NCBI GenBank assembly: GCA_963820965.1
Contig: CAWGCC010000021.1
Location: 1 to 64,000, forward strand
Length of the DNA stretch: 64,000 nt
From: DATEDA01 sp963820965
Lineage (GTDB): Bacteria > Pseudomonadota > Gammaproteobacteria > Burkholderiales > SG8-39
Reading direction: 5' to 3'
Below, one piece after another: positions 43,035-53,315 of the stretch (the stretch's first letter is position 1; every line of letters starts with the position of its first letter). The notes under the pieces are model-generated. The model was not told where the DNA came from. It did no database searches and saw nothing but the letters and a program-made list of their open reading frames with translations. The translations under genes were made by a program, and so were the position numbers.

Positions 43035-44713
43035 TTACTGCTTGGCCGTTTCCTTCAGCACTTCCTCCAGCGTCGTCATCCCGTCCTTGAGCTTCTCGAG
43101 GCCGTCCATGCGCAGCGTCAGCATGCCTTCCTCCACCGCGGTTCTTGATCTCGGCGCCGATGCGCGCTCGAGGATCAGGTCGCGCAGAGTCGGGCGATCA
43201 TCGGCATCACCTCGTAGACGCCCGACGCGCCCCGGTAGCCGGTGTTGTTGCAGTCGCGCAGCCCTTGCGCTCGTCAGATACGCAACTCGTCCGCGTTCTC
43301 CATGACGCCCAGCTCGCGCAGCACCTCCTCGTGCAGCTTCGCCGGCGCTTGCACTCGCGCACACCCGGCGCACCAGCCGCTGCGCGAGGATCAGGTTGAC
43401 CGAGGACGACACCAGGAACGGCTCGATGCCCATGTCGATCAGGCGGCCGATCGCGCTGGCGGCGTCGTTGGTGTGCAGCGTGGAGAGCACGAGGTGGCCG
43501 GTGAGCGCCGCCTTGACGGCGATCGACGCGGTCTCGAGGTCGCGGATCTCGCCGACCATGATGATGTTCGGGTCCTGGCGCAGGAACGCCTTGAGCGCCG
43601 CGGCGAACGTGAGCCCGATCGTCCTCGTGGACGAGCACCTGGTTGATGCCGTCGAGGTTGTACTCGACCGGGTCCTCGGCGGTCATGACGTTGACCTCGG
43701 GCGTGTTGATCTCGCAACGCGCCGAGTAGAGCGTCGTCGTCTTGCCGGAGCCGGTCGGCCCGGTCGACCAGCACCATGCCGTAGGGGTTCGCGATCGCGG
43801 TCACGAAACGCTCCATCGCCGCCGGCTCGAACCCGAGCTTCTGCAGGTCGATGTTCAGGTTGCTCTTGTCGAGGATTCGCATCACGATCTTCTCGCCGAA
43901 GATCGTCGGCAGCGTCGAGACGCGCAGGTCGATCGGTCTTGTCCATGCATGATCTTGATGCGGCCGTCCTGCGGCACGCGGCGCTCGGCGATGTCGAGCT
44001 CGGCCATGATCTTGAGGCGCGAGATGATCGGCGGCCTTGAACTTGAACGGCGGCGCCATCATCTCGTGCAGCACGCCGTCGATGCGGAAGCGCACCCGCA
44101 TCTGCTTTTCGTACGGCTCGATGTGGATGTCGCTCGCTCCGCGCCACGGCGTCGGCGATCAGCGAGTTCACCAGCTTGACGATCGGCGCGTCCGCCGCGG
44201 CGGCCGCGGCGCCGAGCTCGGCGTCTTCCTCCTCCTCGACGATCTCGAAGTCCTCCTCCATCTCGCCCTTCATGGTCGCCATCGTGTCGGCCGAGTCGTA
44301 GGCCGGTCGATGCAGCGCTTGATCGCGGCTTCGGTCGCGACCTGCGGCCGCACGTCGAAGCCGGTGATGAACTTGATGTCGTCGATCGCGAAGATGTTGG
44401 TCGGGTTCGCCATCGCGACGGTGAGCGTGCGCCCTTCGCGCGTGAGCGGCAGCACCATGAACTTGGTGGCGACGTCGGTGGGAATGAGGTCGACCGCGTT
44501 GGGGTCGATGGGCACGGCGTCCAGGTCGACGGCCGGGACGTTGTAGACCTGGCCCATAAACTCGGCGAACGCCATTTCGGAGATGGCGCCTGTCTTAACC
44601 AGGTTGTAGCTGAGCGTGCCGCCGCCCGAGGTCTGCGATTCGAGCGCGCGGGCGAGCTGGTCCTGGCTGATGAGCGATGACTCGAGTAGTTTTTGCGCGA
44701 TTCGATCTCTCAA
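43035..44713 (-). CDS. pilB: pilus extension ATPase PilB
   Basis: Drives pilus assembly. The N-terminal domain starts RDRIAQKLLESSLISQDQLA, with NVPAVDLDAVPIDPNAVDLI. The core includes GEKIVMRILDKSNLNIDLQK, a shifted P-loop near 43750, AEDPVEYNLDGINQVLVHED, MVGEIRDLETASIAVKAALT, GHLVLSTLHTNDAASAIGRL, and ends TTLEEVLKETAKQ. An acidic insert EDFEIVEEEEDAELG sits near residue 150. About 560 residues. TTG start at 44711-44713 (AGGG upstream) is the least certain part. First gene of the pil locus; 44714-45002 upstream holds no recognised gene. Confidence 0.92.
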
Positions 44714-45002
44714 GGACGTGCCCTCCGGCTCGTGTCAACGGCCGACTGTGACGTGGAACTGGCGAACATTGGTCCGGTTCGCGTGCAATTCCGCAATTCC
44801 TGTGCCACGCGTGCAATGCCGCGCACCCGGTGTCGCCCCGGCGCGACTGGCCCGCGTCGACCGCCACGCACCGCGGTCGGGAACGACGCGACGCACCGTC
44901 GCGTGCGTTTGCCGTCCGCGCGGCCCGGCGGCGTGCAAAATGCGCTTTGCCCGGTCGCCCGGTGGAAGAAAGCGCGCGAGCCGCCGGGCGCGGGTTTCGC
45001 GG

Positions 45003-45422
45003 CTACCGGCGGCTCGCCAGTGCTTGCAATCGCTGGATGGTACTCGGCCCGATTCCTCGCACGTGGAGAACGTCGTCCCACGAAGTGAACGATCCTCGTC
45101 CACGCCTTGCATCGACGAGGCGCGAGGCAAGGACCGGACCAATGCCGGGCAGCAGTTCGAGCGAGTCCGCGGGCGCGGTGGAAAGGAACGCGAGTGGATC
45201 CCGGGCGAAGGCGGGAGGAACGGAAGAACTTGCCGGGCGGGATTTCACCGGCGCGCCGGTCGTCGTGCGAGGAGGGATGCCCGCGCGCGTCGCGACGATA
45301 CCCGGCGGCGCGGGCGCGGAAAAGGAATCAGGCGGCGCGTCGCCGGCGCGCAGAAAAAGGTATGAGAGGTCCGACGCCCCCAGCCCGATCACCAGCAGAC
45401 CCGCACCCAGCAGCCGCCGCAC
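45003..45422 (-). CDS. ComEA-like helix-hairpin-helix protein
   Basis: Intact 139-residue protein. An N-terminal membrane anchor (LLGAGLLVIGLGASDLSYLF), a Pro/Ala/Ser-rich linker, then helix-hairpin-helix repeats DSLELLPGIGPVLASRLVDA and DDVLHVRGIGPSTIQRLQAL. This is the ComEA arrangement: a periplasmic DNA-binding protein that pulls in DNA delivered by pili. GTG start at 45420-45422 after a purine-rich GGGAGGGGAGG. It lies upstream of pilB on the same strand and may work with the nearby pili and DprA. Confidence 0.82.
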   Translation of the reverse strand: MRRLLGAGLLVIGLGASDLSYLFLRAGDAPPDSFSAPAPPGIVATRAGIPPRTTTGAPVKSRPASSSVPPAFARDPLAFLSTAPADSLELLPGIGPVLASRLVDARRGRGSFTSWDDVLHVRGIGPSTIQRLQALASRR

Positions 45423-45440
45423 CCTCCCCTCCCGCGTGGA

Positions 45441-47273
45441 TCAATCGAACAGCGTCCATTCGATACCGTACGCGAAAGTGGCGGGGGTCATCAAGTAGTC
45501 TCCCTCGGTGCGGTACGCGGCGTCGAGAACGTTCAAATACTTCAAGTAGAGACGCGCGTCGAGGAGCCGGCCCTCCAGGATCAGGTTGAGCACGCCGAAC
45601 GACGGCAGCGCGGCGCCGGCGAAGTCCACGCGGTCGTCGACGTGCACGAACTCCGCGCCTCCGTATAGCGCGCTGGACTTCTCGAACAGCTCGCTCCCCA
45701 CCAGTGCGCTCGCCGTGGCCATGAGTGCGGGGACCGACGCGAACGCGTCTTCACGATCGCCGGACGTGTAGAGCACCGACCCGCCGGCGCGAACATTGAA
45801 GCGGCCAAGCGCAAATCCCGCCTGCACGCGCTCCTCGACGAAACTCATCGCGCGGCTCTCGCCGGCGTTCTCGGCGACCCGCCAGGTCTCCGTCCCCACC
45901 ACCCGGGGCCGAAACGCGATCGACCCCACGCTGCGGATCCACGCTGCGCGCACGCGGTTGGTGATGCCGCCACCCCGCACTTCCCAGTCCAGGACGCCTT
46001 CCCACGCCGTCTCCGGATCCACCCCCGCGTCTCCGGCCAGCGTGCGCCCGTCGCGGACGTGCGGCGGCAGGTAGCGCTCGCCGAGATTCGGCATGCGGAA
46101 CGAGCGCCGCCCCGTCACCGTGAATGTGTTCGCCCCGACCTCGTAGCCGAGCGCGGCCGATGCGCCCCAGGCGAATGCGACGTCGTCGTCGCCCGCCGCC
46201 GACGCGTCGGCGACGAACGAGGTCGCGCCGCCGGATTGCCACTGCGCGGAGGCGGTGAGCATCGCCTGCGTCAGCGACACATTCGCGACCTCGCCCACGT
46301 CCACCGTCGAGCGGGTGCGCTCGACGCGGGCGTTCATCGACACCACCGTGCGCGGCCGGGTCACCGCGTCCCAGACGACGATCCCGCCGACGGTCTCGTT
46401 GACCGACTGTGAGTCCGGGTCGCTGGCGGTGTACCCGCGGCCGTACGCGGTCACGCGGGCGGCCGCGACTCCCGCATCGAGCCACAGCAGGTGGCCGTCG
46501 TAAGTGGCCTCGCTCGACGCGCTCGTGAGGTCCCCGGTGGTGCTGCTGCGAAACCGGCGCAACCCGAACGCGTAACTCGCGTCGTCGCCCGGTGTCCCGC
46601 GCAGGACGATGGCGGAGTTGCGGGAGCGCGCCTTGCCGTAGTCCGGCTCGTCGGCGATGATGCCGCTCGCGTCGAAATCGTATCCATCGTCCAGCACTTC
46701 GTCGTACCCCAGATCGAGCCCGACGATGCCGGCTTCCGACGAAAAGCGGACGCGCCGCTGCCGCACGTCGTTGGTCCCCTTCGAGAGCTCGACGAAGGTA
46801 TTCGGGCGGGACACCGGTGCCGGCGATTCCTCCAGCCGGACGTCTCCCTCCATCCACGGGGGCGTGGCGGAGCGCGCCGCCTCTCCCACGACCAGACGCC
46901 CCAGTCCGCTGGTGGCGGTGTGCACCCACGGCGCCACGTCGTTCTCCGGGTTGTTGAGCAGAATCCCGTCGAGAAACAGGCGCGCGCGTCCACGGCCGAT
47001 GCCCCAGCGCGAGTATCCGGCGTCGAAACCGATCGGACCCGGGCGGACGAGCATTCCACCCGGCTCGGACTCGAGAAAATTGTCGAGGGAGAACGCGTGC
47101 CGTCGCAGGTAGTCGGCGCGCGCAATGGTGTCGAGCACGCCGTAGCGCCCGGGCGCGTCGCGCGTCGCCGGCGGGCCTGCCCCTACCGACGCGCGAGCCC
47201 ACACGACCGCGGCGAGCACCACGAGGCACGCCACGCGGGCCCGCGCGCCGCCGTTGCCCACCGGCCTGCTCAT
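45441..47273 (-). CDS. TonB-dependent receptor-like outer-membrane protein
   Basis: 610 residues, uninterrupted. Signal peptide (ARVACLVVLAAVVWARASVG), a plug-like domain including GGMLVRPGPIGFDAGYSRWG and GRARLFLDGILLNNPENDVA, then a long barrel with alternating strands, the last ending TFAYGIEWTLFD. Small vitamin- or siderophore-receptor size. The TonB box is not obvious. The ATG at 47271-47273 overlaps the stop of the ECF S-component gene, suggesting one uptake path across both membranes. Confidence 0.78.
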   Translation of the reverse strand: MSRPVGNGGARARVACLVVLAAVVWARASVGAGPPATRDAPGRYGVLDTIARADYLRRHAFSLDNFLESEPGGMLVRPGPIGFDAGYSRWGIGRGRARLFLDGILLNNPENDVAPWVHTATSGLGRLVVGEAARSATPPWMEGDVRLEESPAPVSRPNTFVELSKGTNDVRQRRVRFSSEAGIVGLDLGYDEVLDDGYDFDASGIIADEPDYGKARSRNSAIVLRGTPGDDASYAFGLRRFRSSTTGDLTSASSEATYDGHLLWLDAGVAAARVTAYGRGYTASDPDSQSVNETVGGIVVWDAVTRPRTVVSMNARVERTRSTVDVGEVANVSLTQAMLTASAQWQSGGATSFVADASAAGDDDVAFAWGASAALGYEVGANTFTVTGRRSFRMPNLGERYLPPHVRDGRTLAGDAGVDPETAWEGVLDWEVRGGGITNRVRAAWIRSVGSIAFRPRVVGTETWRVAENAGESRAMSFVEERVQAGFALGRFNVRAGGSVLYTSGDREDAFASVPALMATASALVGSELFEKSSALYGGAEFVHVDDRVDFAGAALPSFGVLNLILEGRLLDARLYLKYLNVLDAAYRTEGDYLMTPATFAYGIEWTLFD

Positions 47274-47809
47274 CCGCGCAGCTCGCGACGATGCCGCGCC
47301 AGGACATGGAGCGTCGGCGGGAGTGCCGCGCCGAACAGCACGGCGTTCCACGCCACCTGGATAGCCCCGAATGCGACGCCGCCCCACACGTAGGTCAAGA
47401 GTGGAATACCGGTCGCGAAGGTCACAAACGATACGGCGTTGACGACCACCTGGTAGACCGTCACCAGCACCGCGCCCGCCGCACCCGCCAGCGCCGCCGC
47501 GGCGGCACGCGACCGAATCCGTGCGACCGCGGGCCCGATGACCGCGCCCGCGCCCCCGATCGCCCCGTAGCAGATCACCTGCGAGATCCACACGGGTGGC
47601 GGCGCCGCGCCCATCACGTTGAACAGGGAATGTGCGCCCATGCCACACGCGCCGACCAGCATCCCCACCCACGGGCCGAGCAGATACCCGGACACGAAGC
47701 AGAGAAACGTGATGGTTTCGACGTTGGGGATCGCCGCCAGGGCCTGGCCGCTCGCGAAGATCAGCGCGGTCAGCAGGCTGGCCAGAAGAGTGACGCGGGT
47801 GGCTCTCAT
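47270..47809 (-). CDS. ECF-type transporter S-component-like membrane protein
   Basis: About 179 residues with five or six hydrophobic segments: TLLASLLTALIFASGQALAA, PNVETITFLCFVSGYLLGPW (typical S-component motif), GMLVGACGMGAHSLFNVM, WISQVICYGAIGGAGAVIGP and VSFVTFATGIPLLTYVWGGV. S-components bind vitamins or their precursors in the inner membrane. No ATPase or T-component is nearby, so it would use shared ones. ATG at 47807-47809; a longer start lies upstream. The ligand is unknown. Confidence 0.75.
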   Translation of the reverse strand: MRATRVTLLASLLTALIFASGQALAAIPNVETITFLCFVSGYLLGPWVGMLVGACGMGAHSLFNVMGAAPPPVWISQVICYGAIGGAGAVIGPAVARIRSRAAAAALAGAAGAVLVTVYQVVVNAVSFVTFATGIPLLTYVWGGVAFGAIQVAWNAVLFGAALPPTLHVLARHRRELRG

Positions 47810-47865
47810 CGCGACGGCGCGCGCGGGCGCGCGTCCCGGGATGCTATCGGCCGGTTCGGCGCGGG

Positions 47866-50373
47866 TCAACGAATAACCACGAAACGCCCGCTGACGCGGT
47901 TCGGTCCCGTTTCCACGCGCACGAAGTATTGCCCGGAGCTCAAGGGTGTATTCACGACCACCACGTTGGTGCCGCGCGTGAGCGAGGTGGACTCCGCGGC
48001 CACGCGCCGACCCGCCACGTCGTAGATCGTGACCGATGCGCGCGCATCCCCGGCGGACTCCACCACCAGGTGCGCGGCGTCGCGGGCGGGGTTGGGATAG
48101 ATCCGATCCAGTCGGAGCGCGAAGGCCGGGACGTTCACGCTGGCGCTCTCTTCCCAGAGCACGCGGGTGTGGGTGTCGTCGGTCAGGCGATACACGGCGG
48201 TGTCTTCGAGCATGTGGTCGCGCGCGGAGAAGCGCGGTTCACCCGAAATACTGTCGAGCGAGAGCGTCACCGGCGCGACGCCGGCGGCATCGATCCGCGA
48301 GAGCGAGAGCGCTTCGCCGTCGTAGTTCGTCAGCACGCCCTCGATCGCCACGTCGTGCCCGTCGATCGACAGCTCCGCGCTCGCCACCGACACCGGCGTG
48401 ACATCGACATCGAACAACGCGATGATGTCGCGCATGTACCCGGCCTGCGTGCTCCCCGCCACACCGGTCGATCCCCCGAGGAGGACCGTGCTCATCACCA
48501 GGGCCGACGGACCGATTTCCGACGCCGTGGCCCGAACCACCCCCGCGCCGTCTTCGATCAGCGCCACCGCCGCGCCGGGAACTAGCACACCCACCAGGCT
48601 GTCCGGATCCCCGGGGTCGTAGTCGAAGGTGTGGTCGCCCGCGAGACCCATCGTGCGCCACGAGGAGAGGTTGCCCGCCGCGGCGCCGGGCACGAAACCG
48701 ACCGCGAACCGGCTCCAAAACGCCTGCTGCACCGAATCGCCGGTGGAGAGCAGCTCGCCGAGACGACTCCCTTCGACGTACATGTCGCCCCCCGCGTCGA
48801 TGAACGCCATCAGCGCCTGCAGCATCTCGGCCGACAGCGTGACCTCGGCGCCGTCGAAGCCGCCCACCACGAACACCCCGACGCACCCGCCGAAGCTTGC
48901 AGGGATCGTGTCGCTCACCACCACCGTCGCGCCGTTTTCGCGCAGCGCCTGCGCGATAGGAACTTCCTCGCCGTCGCGCGCCGCGAACTCGTCGCCGACG
49001 CCGTCGAACGGTGCCCGGCACCCGTCCCGGTCCAGGACCAGCACCCAGACTCCCGCCGGAACCGGCCGGGGCTCGAGACGCGCGGCCAGCCCGAACAGAT
49101 TGGAGCTCGCTCCCTGACTCACCTGATACACCACGAGCACCGAGTCGCATTCGCCCCAGTCGAGGATCGTGATCGTGTCCTCCGGCGAGGACGGGGGGTA
49201 CGAGGTCGTTGCCGTCGTGCGCGCTTCGCCCTGGAAACGCATCACCGTGACCATCGAGGTTGCGAACGGGTCGGGTGCGACGCGCAGCTGCAGCGCGTCG
49301 CTGTGCCCGTCGCCATCGAAAAAGTAGTAGTTCGCCCCCAGTTCCGCGGGGGGTTGGCCGGACATGTGGAGCGGGAACGGATAGCAGTCGCTGCGCTTCT
49401 CGCAGGTGACTTCCCGGTAGGTGACTCCCTGCGAGTAATGCGCGCCGTCGTCGCGACCCCCGGTGAAGTAGTTGAACGTCCCGAATTCGATGAACTCCTC
49501 CAGAAAGGTGGTGCCGGCCGTCGCGACCAGCGCGGCGTCGAACGCCTCCCGCGGGTTGGGTCCGGCGCCGGCGGCGCCGTGCACCAGCGCGTCGCGCAGG
49601 ATCGCGTCCCCGTGGCGCTCGGACAGGAAAACCGCCCACGGCGAGTTGGTGTAGAACTGCGTGAACAGCCCGCGCCATGGCCAGCGGAAGAACAGCTGCA
49701 GGGTGGCGTGATTGAGGTGGTAGTCGTACACCCGTTCCTCCGCCCACGTCGAGAGCATCTCCAGCATGCTCACGTTCTCGTCGTGGTATGGCACGCCCTG
49801 CGGGGGCGGCGCCGAGTAGCCCACCTGGATCACGTGATAGAACTCGTGGGCAGCGACGATGCGGCGACGCTCGATCCCCAGCGTGTCGAGGATCTCGACC
49901 CACGACAGCGTCGAGTTGACGTACGGCGACCCGGTGACGGCGTCGAGGACGGTCCGGCCGTAAACGCCCGACCCGAGCTGCGCGGGCGTGCGCACATAGA
50001 TGTCGGTGCGGGCGTCGCCGCCCCCCGCTCCGTCTGACGGAGGAGCGAGGTGCCCGATGGTGTCGACCAGCGCCCGGTACGTCAGCTCCGACGCGTCGCT
50101 GATGTCCTGCGCGTACGCGGCCAGAACGGTGTCGGCATAGTGGACCAGGAAATGGGCCGAGCCGATCGTGAGCGGGCCCGGGACCGGGCGGGGCAGCATC
50201 GTGGTGGTTGCACCCTTCGCCGCTTCGAGCCCTTGCGAGAACCCGCATTGCGACGATTGTCCCGGCGGCGGGATCAGCGGAGACTCGCCAAACCCGGCCG
50301 CTCCCGCCGGCCGAACGAACTCCATCGCCGGAAACGGGGTGGCCAGCAGCAGCGCGGTCAGCAGGTATTTCAT
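47866..50373 (-). CDS. secreted metalloprotease with C-terminal sorting domain (MXAN_6640-like)
   Basis: 835 residues, intact. Signal peptide MKYLLTALLLATPFPAM. A zinc HExxH motif in RRIVAAHEFYHVIQVGY (about residue 174) and MLEMLSTWAEERVYDY downstream, with the Glu spacing seen in MXAN_6640-type putative metalloproteases. The C-terminal ~80 residues LRLDRIYPNPARDAAHLVVE, ASVTIYDVAGRRVAAE and SSGQYFVRVETG form a type A (FlgD-like) sorting domain, so export by a type IX-like pathway is likely. The ATG at 50371-50373 gives the signal peptide. Confidence 0.83.
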   Translation of the reverse strand: MKYLLTALLLATPFPAMEFVRPAGAAGFGESPLIPPPGQSSQCGFSQGLEAAKGATTTMLPRPVPGPLTIGSAHFLVHYADTVLAAYAQDISDASELTYRALVDTIGHLAPPSDGAGGGDARTDIYVRTPAQLGSGVYGRTVLDAVTGSPYVNSTLSWVEILDTLGIERRRIVAAHEFYHVIQVGYSAPPPQGVPYHDENVSMLEMLSTWAEERVYDYHLNHATLQLFFRWPWRGLFTQFYTNSPWAVFLSERHGDAILRDALVHGAAGAGPNPREAFDAALVATAGTTFLEEFIEFGTFNYFTGGRDDGAHYSQGVTYREVTCEKRSDCYPFPLHMSGQPPAELGANYYFFDGDGHSDALQLRVAPDPFATSMVTVMRFQGEARTTATTSYPPSSPEDTITILDWGECDSVLVVYQVSQGASSNLFGLAARLEPRPVPAGVWVLVLDRDGCRAPFDGVGDEFAARDGEEVPIAQALRENGATVVVSDTIPASFGGCVGVFVVGGFDGAEVTLSAEMLQALMAFIDAGGDMYVEGSRLGELLSTGDSVQQAFWSRFAVGFVPGAAAGNLSSWRTMGLAGDHTFDYDPGDPDSLVGVLVPGAAVALIEDGAGVVRATASEIGPSALVMSTVLLGGSTGVAGSTQAGYMRDIIALFDVDVTPVSVASAELSIDGHDVAIEGVLTNYDGEALSLSRIDAAGVAPVTLSLDSISGEPRFSARDHMLEDTAVYRLTDDTHTRVLWEESASVNVPAFALRLDRIYPNPARDAAHLVVESAGDARASVTIYDVAGRRVAAESTSLTRGTNVVVVNTPLSSGQYFVRVETGPNRVSGRFVVIR

Positions 50374-50482
50374 ACGGAGACTACGAAGGCAGGTGCCATC
50401 CAGACACCCGAGGGGGGCGACGGGGCCGTCACGGAAAATAATAGGGGGGGGCGCCGCGAGCCGTAAAGGCGAATCTACGCGG

Positions 50483-51973
50483 TCAGCGGGTCGAAAGCTT
50501 CCGGATCTTGTCGGCGACCTCGCGGAAGGTGACGTCCACCACGTAGACATCTTCGAAATAGCGGCGCGCGTTGTCAGCGTCGCCGGTCATTTCGTGCGCG
50601 AGGGCGAGGTTGTACTTGATGCCCAGCGATTCTTCGGTGTCGGCGCCGATCAGCGACAGACCCTTGCTGAACTGGCGAATCGCGAGCTGCGGCTGGTTCT
50701 GCTTGACGAAACAGAGACCGATCATCTCGAGACACTTCACCTGGTACTGCGGCGAGCGGGACGCCATCTGGTACTCGCGGATCGCCTCCGAGAGGAGGTC
50801 CATTTCGATGTACGCCATGCCGAGGTCGTAGTGGCTGCGGTAGTCGGTCTCCGCGCCACCGTCGATTCCCTCGTCGTCGAGCAGCGCCGAGATCTGCATC
50901 TCCGCACCGCCGCTGGCGGCGCCGGTGTCGCGAGTCGGCGCCGTCTGCTCGACGACCGAGGTCGAAGCGAGCTTCCGTCGCCACCGTGACCGGGTTCAAC
51001 ACTTCGCGTTCCTCGACCGCCTGCGCGGGAGACTCCGGGGGCGCCGGCGCGGCGACCGACGCGGCGGTCGCCGCCGCCGGCGACGCCACGTCGGGCTGGC
51101 CTCGGCGGCCGCCGGACGGGGTTCGGCCGAGCCGCGCGCGAGACGCAGGAGGTAGAGATCGCGCTCCGACGGGCCGTCGGAGGCCGCACCGGCGGGCTGT
51201 GGAGCCGGTGCGGCCGGGGTCCCGTCGGCGTCGTCTCGGGGTGGATGTCAACCTCGATGCGATCGCCCTGTGAGTGCGCCTGGGTCCAGAGTTCGCTTCG
51301 GTGATCACGGTGCCGTCGCGGCCGCCGTTGTCGCCCGCGCGCGCGGACAGGATAGCCTCCAGCCTCACGCCGAAGCCGAGACTTATCGATCATCGGCGCG
51401 CGGGTCGCGCGGACGCCGCCCGGGTCGCGGAGCTTCTCGCTGAGGTGCGTACGAGCGTCATCAGGCACGTCGCCCGCGTCGTCGTTGAGACCGTGGTCCA
51501 CCAGCACCTGCGCGAGCCTCTCCAGCACCGCCGGAGACTCGCTTCATCTCGTCGACGATCGGGGCTCGCCAGCTTCGGCGAACTCCGCCGGGTCGAAACT
51601 GCCCGCGGCGGCCTTGTCGAGGAACTGCAGGTAGTACGACTCGGCCTCCTTCCCGAGGCCCTGGCGGCGCGGATGTAGCCGAGCTTGGCGAACACTTCAC
51701 GCGCGCGGGGAGCACGCGCAGTATCTTCTTGCACACCGCGACCGCGTTGTTGTGCAGGCCGACGCGCGTGTATTCGTCCACCGCGCGCACGAAGCGTCGT
51801 ACGCCTCGTTCTTCTGGTTGGTCTTGAGGTAGAGATCCGCGAGCTCGTTGTGGAGGTTGGGGTTGTTCTGGTCGAGCTCGACGAGGCGCTTGTACTCCTT
51901 GATCGCGTTCGACCAGTCCTGGTCTCGAACGAGATCGAGCGCGCGCTTGCGGATGATCGTGTGCCTTGCTCAC
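50483..51973 (-). CDS. TPR repeat protein
   Basis: Tetratricopeptide repeats at both ends: RDQDWSNAIKEYKRLVELDQ, LHNELADLYLKTNQKNEAYD, YTRVGLHNNAVAVCKKILRV, then YDLGMAYIEMDLLSEAIREY, IGLCFVKQNQPQLAIRQFSK and KYNLALAHEMTGDADNARRY. The middle (about 50900-51500) is Pro/Ala-rich and heavily shifted. About 495 residues. The start is probably GTG at 51971-51973 (MSKAH). It lies 17 bases after hutI and may be cotranscribed, but no histidine-specific role is suggested. Its partner is unknown. Confidence 0.7.
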
Positions 51974-51989
51974 GTCGTTACCCGTTTCA

Positions 51990-53295
51990 TCATGCCGCAC
52001 GTCCGGCGGGCCGCCATTCGCGCCCGCCGACGAACACCCGCGTCCACGGGATTGACACCGAAGTGGTTCGCCACCTCGCGATGAGTCTTCGCAGCGTTCA
52101 GCACGAGAAATCGGCGCGCTTGCCCGGCTCCAGGCTTCCCACTTCGCGCTCGCGACCGAGCACGAACGCCGGGTTTGCGGTCGCCATCGCGATCGCCTCG
52201 GCCGGCGACAGCCGCATGTGCGAGCACGCGATCGCGATCATCATGGGCATCGACTCGCACGTCGAGCTGCCCGGATTGAAATCGGTGGCGACGGCAAGAC
52301 GCATGCCGCGCTCGATCATCGCGCGCGCGGGCGCGAATTCGAGCGACGGCAGCCCGAAGCTCGTCCCCGGCAGGAGGACGCCGAAGACGCCGGCGGTCGC
52401 CATACGATCGATTCCCGTGTCGGGCCGATCTTTTTGAGGTGGTCGGCCGAAACCGCGCCGAGATCAGCCGCCAGTGCAGCCGCCCCCGTGTCCGTCAGCT
52501 CGTCGGCGTGTATCCGCGCCTTCAGTCCAGCCCGAGCCCGGACCGCAAGATTCGTTCCGTTTCTTCCCTTGAGAACGCTCCGACTTCGCAGAATGCGTCG
52601 TTGAACTCGGCGAGGCCTTGTTGTGCCACGGCCGGAATCATCTCCCGGATCACGAGTTCGGACATACTCCTCCCGCTTCGGGACAGGTACTCCGGCGCGA
52701 TGGCGTGGGCGCCGAGGAAGGTGGCCACGATGGTCACCGGGTACACCGATGCGAGCCGCGCGGATCACCCGGAGTTGCTTCATCTCATTCTCGAGGTCAA
52801 GCCCGTAACCGCTTTTTATTTCTATCGTTGTTGTCCCGTGGGCGATCGCGCTCTCGGAGCCGCTGTCGCGCTCACGGCAAGAAGCTCCGTCTTCGGACAT
52901 TGCGCGCACGTGGCCGACGCTTTTTGCGATGCCGCCGCCGCGGGCGGCAATCTCCGCATAGGGCGTTCCGGCCACGCGCCATTCGTACTCGTCGAGGCGG
53001 TACCGCGGCAAAAACCAGGTGGGTGTGGCAGTCGACGAAACCCGGCAGTCACCACCGCGCCCGCCGGCGTCGACGCTGGACACAGTTCGGCGTCGGGGTC
53101 ACCGCGCGCAGCACGCTCGTCGCGCGGCCCCACCGCCACGCACGCCGGCCCTGTGCGCCGCGAACGCGCCGCCGGTAACGATGGCGAGGTCTCGCAGCTC
53201 GGCGCCGGTCGCGGGGCGTTCCGTCCCGCGGCGCGAGTGTGACGCAGCTCGCCGCAGTTGGTGACGATGAGGTCGGCGCGCGGACGGGGCGGCAT
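51990..53295 (-). CDS. hutI: imidazolonepropionase
   Basis: Third step of histidine breakdown. The metal site is VDCHTHLVFA, then DEYEWRVAGTPYAEIAARGG, GTTTIEIKSGYGLDLENEMK, ADELTDTGAAALAADLGAVS, ADHLKKIG and the catalytic-loop region RLAVATDFNPGSSTCESMPM. The end corrects to VFVGGREWRPAGRAA with TGA at 51990-51992. About 430 residues with many indels. The ATG at 53293-53295 starts just downstream of hutU. Confidence 0.9.
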
Positions 53296-53315
53296 GGCGC
53301 GCTGGATCGGTCGTG

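Noticed and set aside
44714..45002. A possible gene between pilB and the ComEA-like gene
   Set aside because: The open frames there are Arg/Ala/Pro-rich without a family motif or ribosome site; a TTGACA on the minus strand lies too near the pilB start to be convincing.
47810..47865. A cobalamin or other vitamin riboswitch before the ECF/TonB pair
   Set aside because: Only about 55 bases separate the genes, too short for such an element, and no conserved box was seen.
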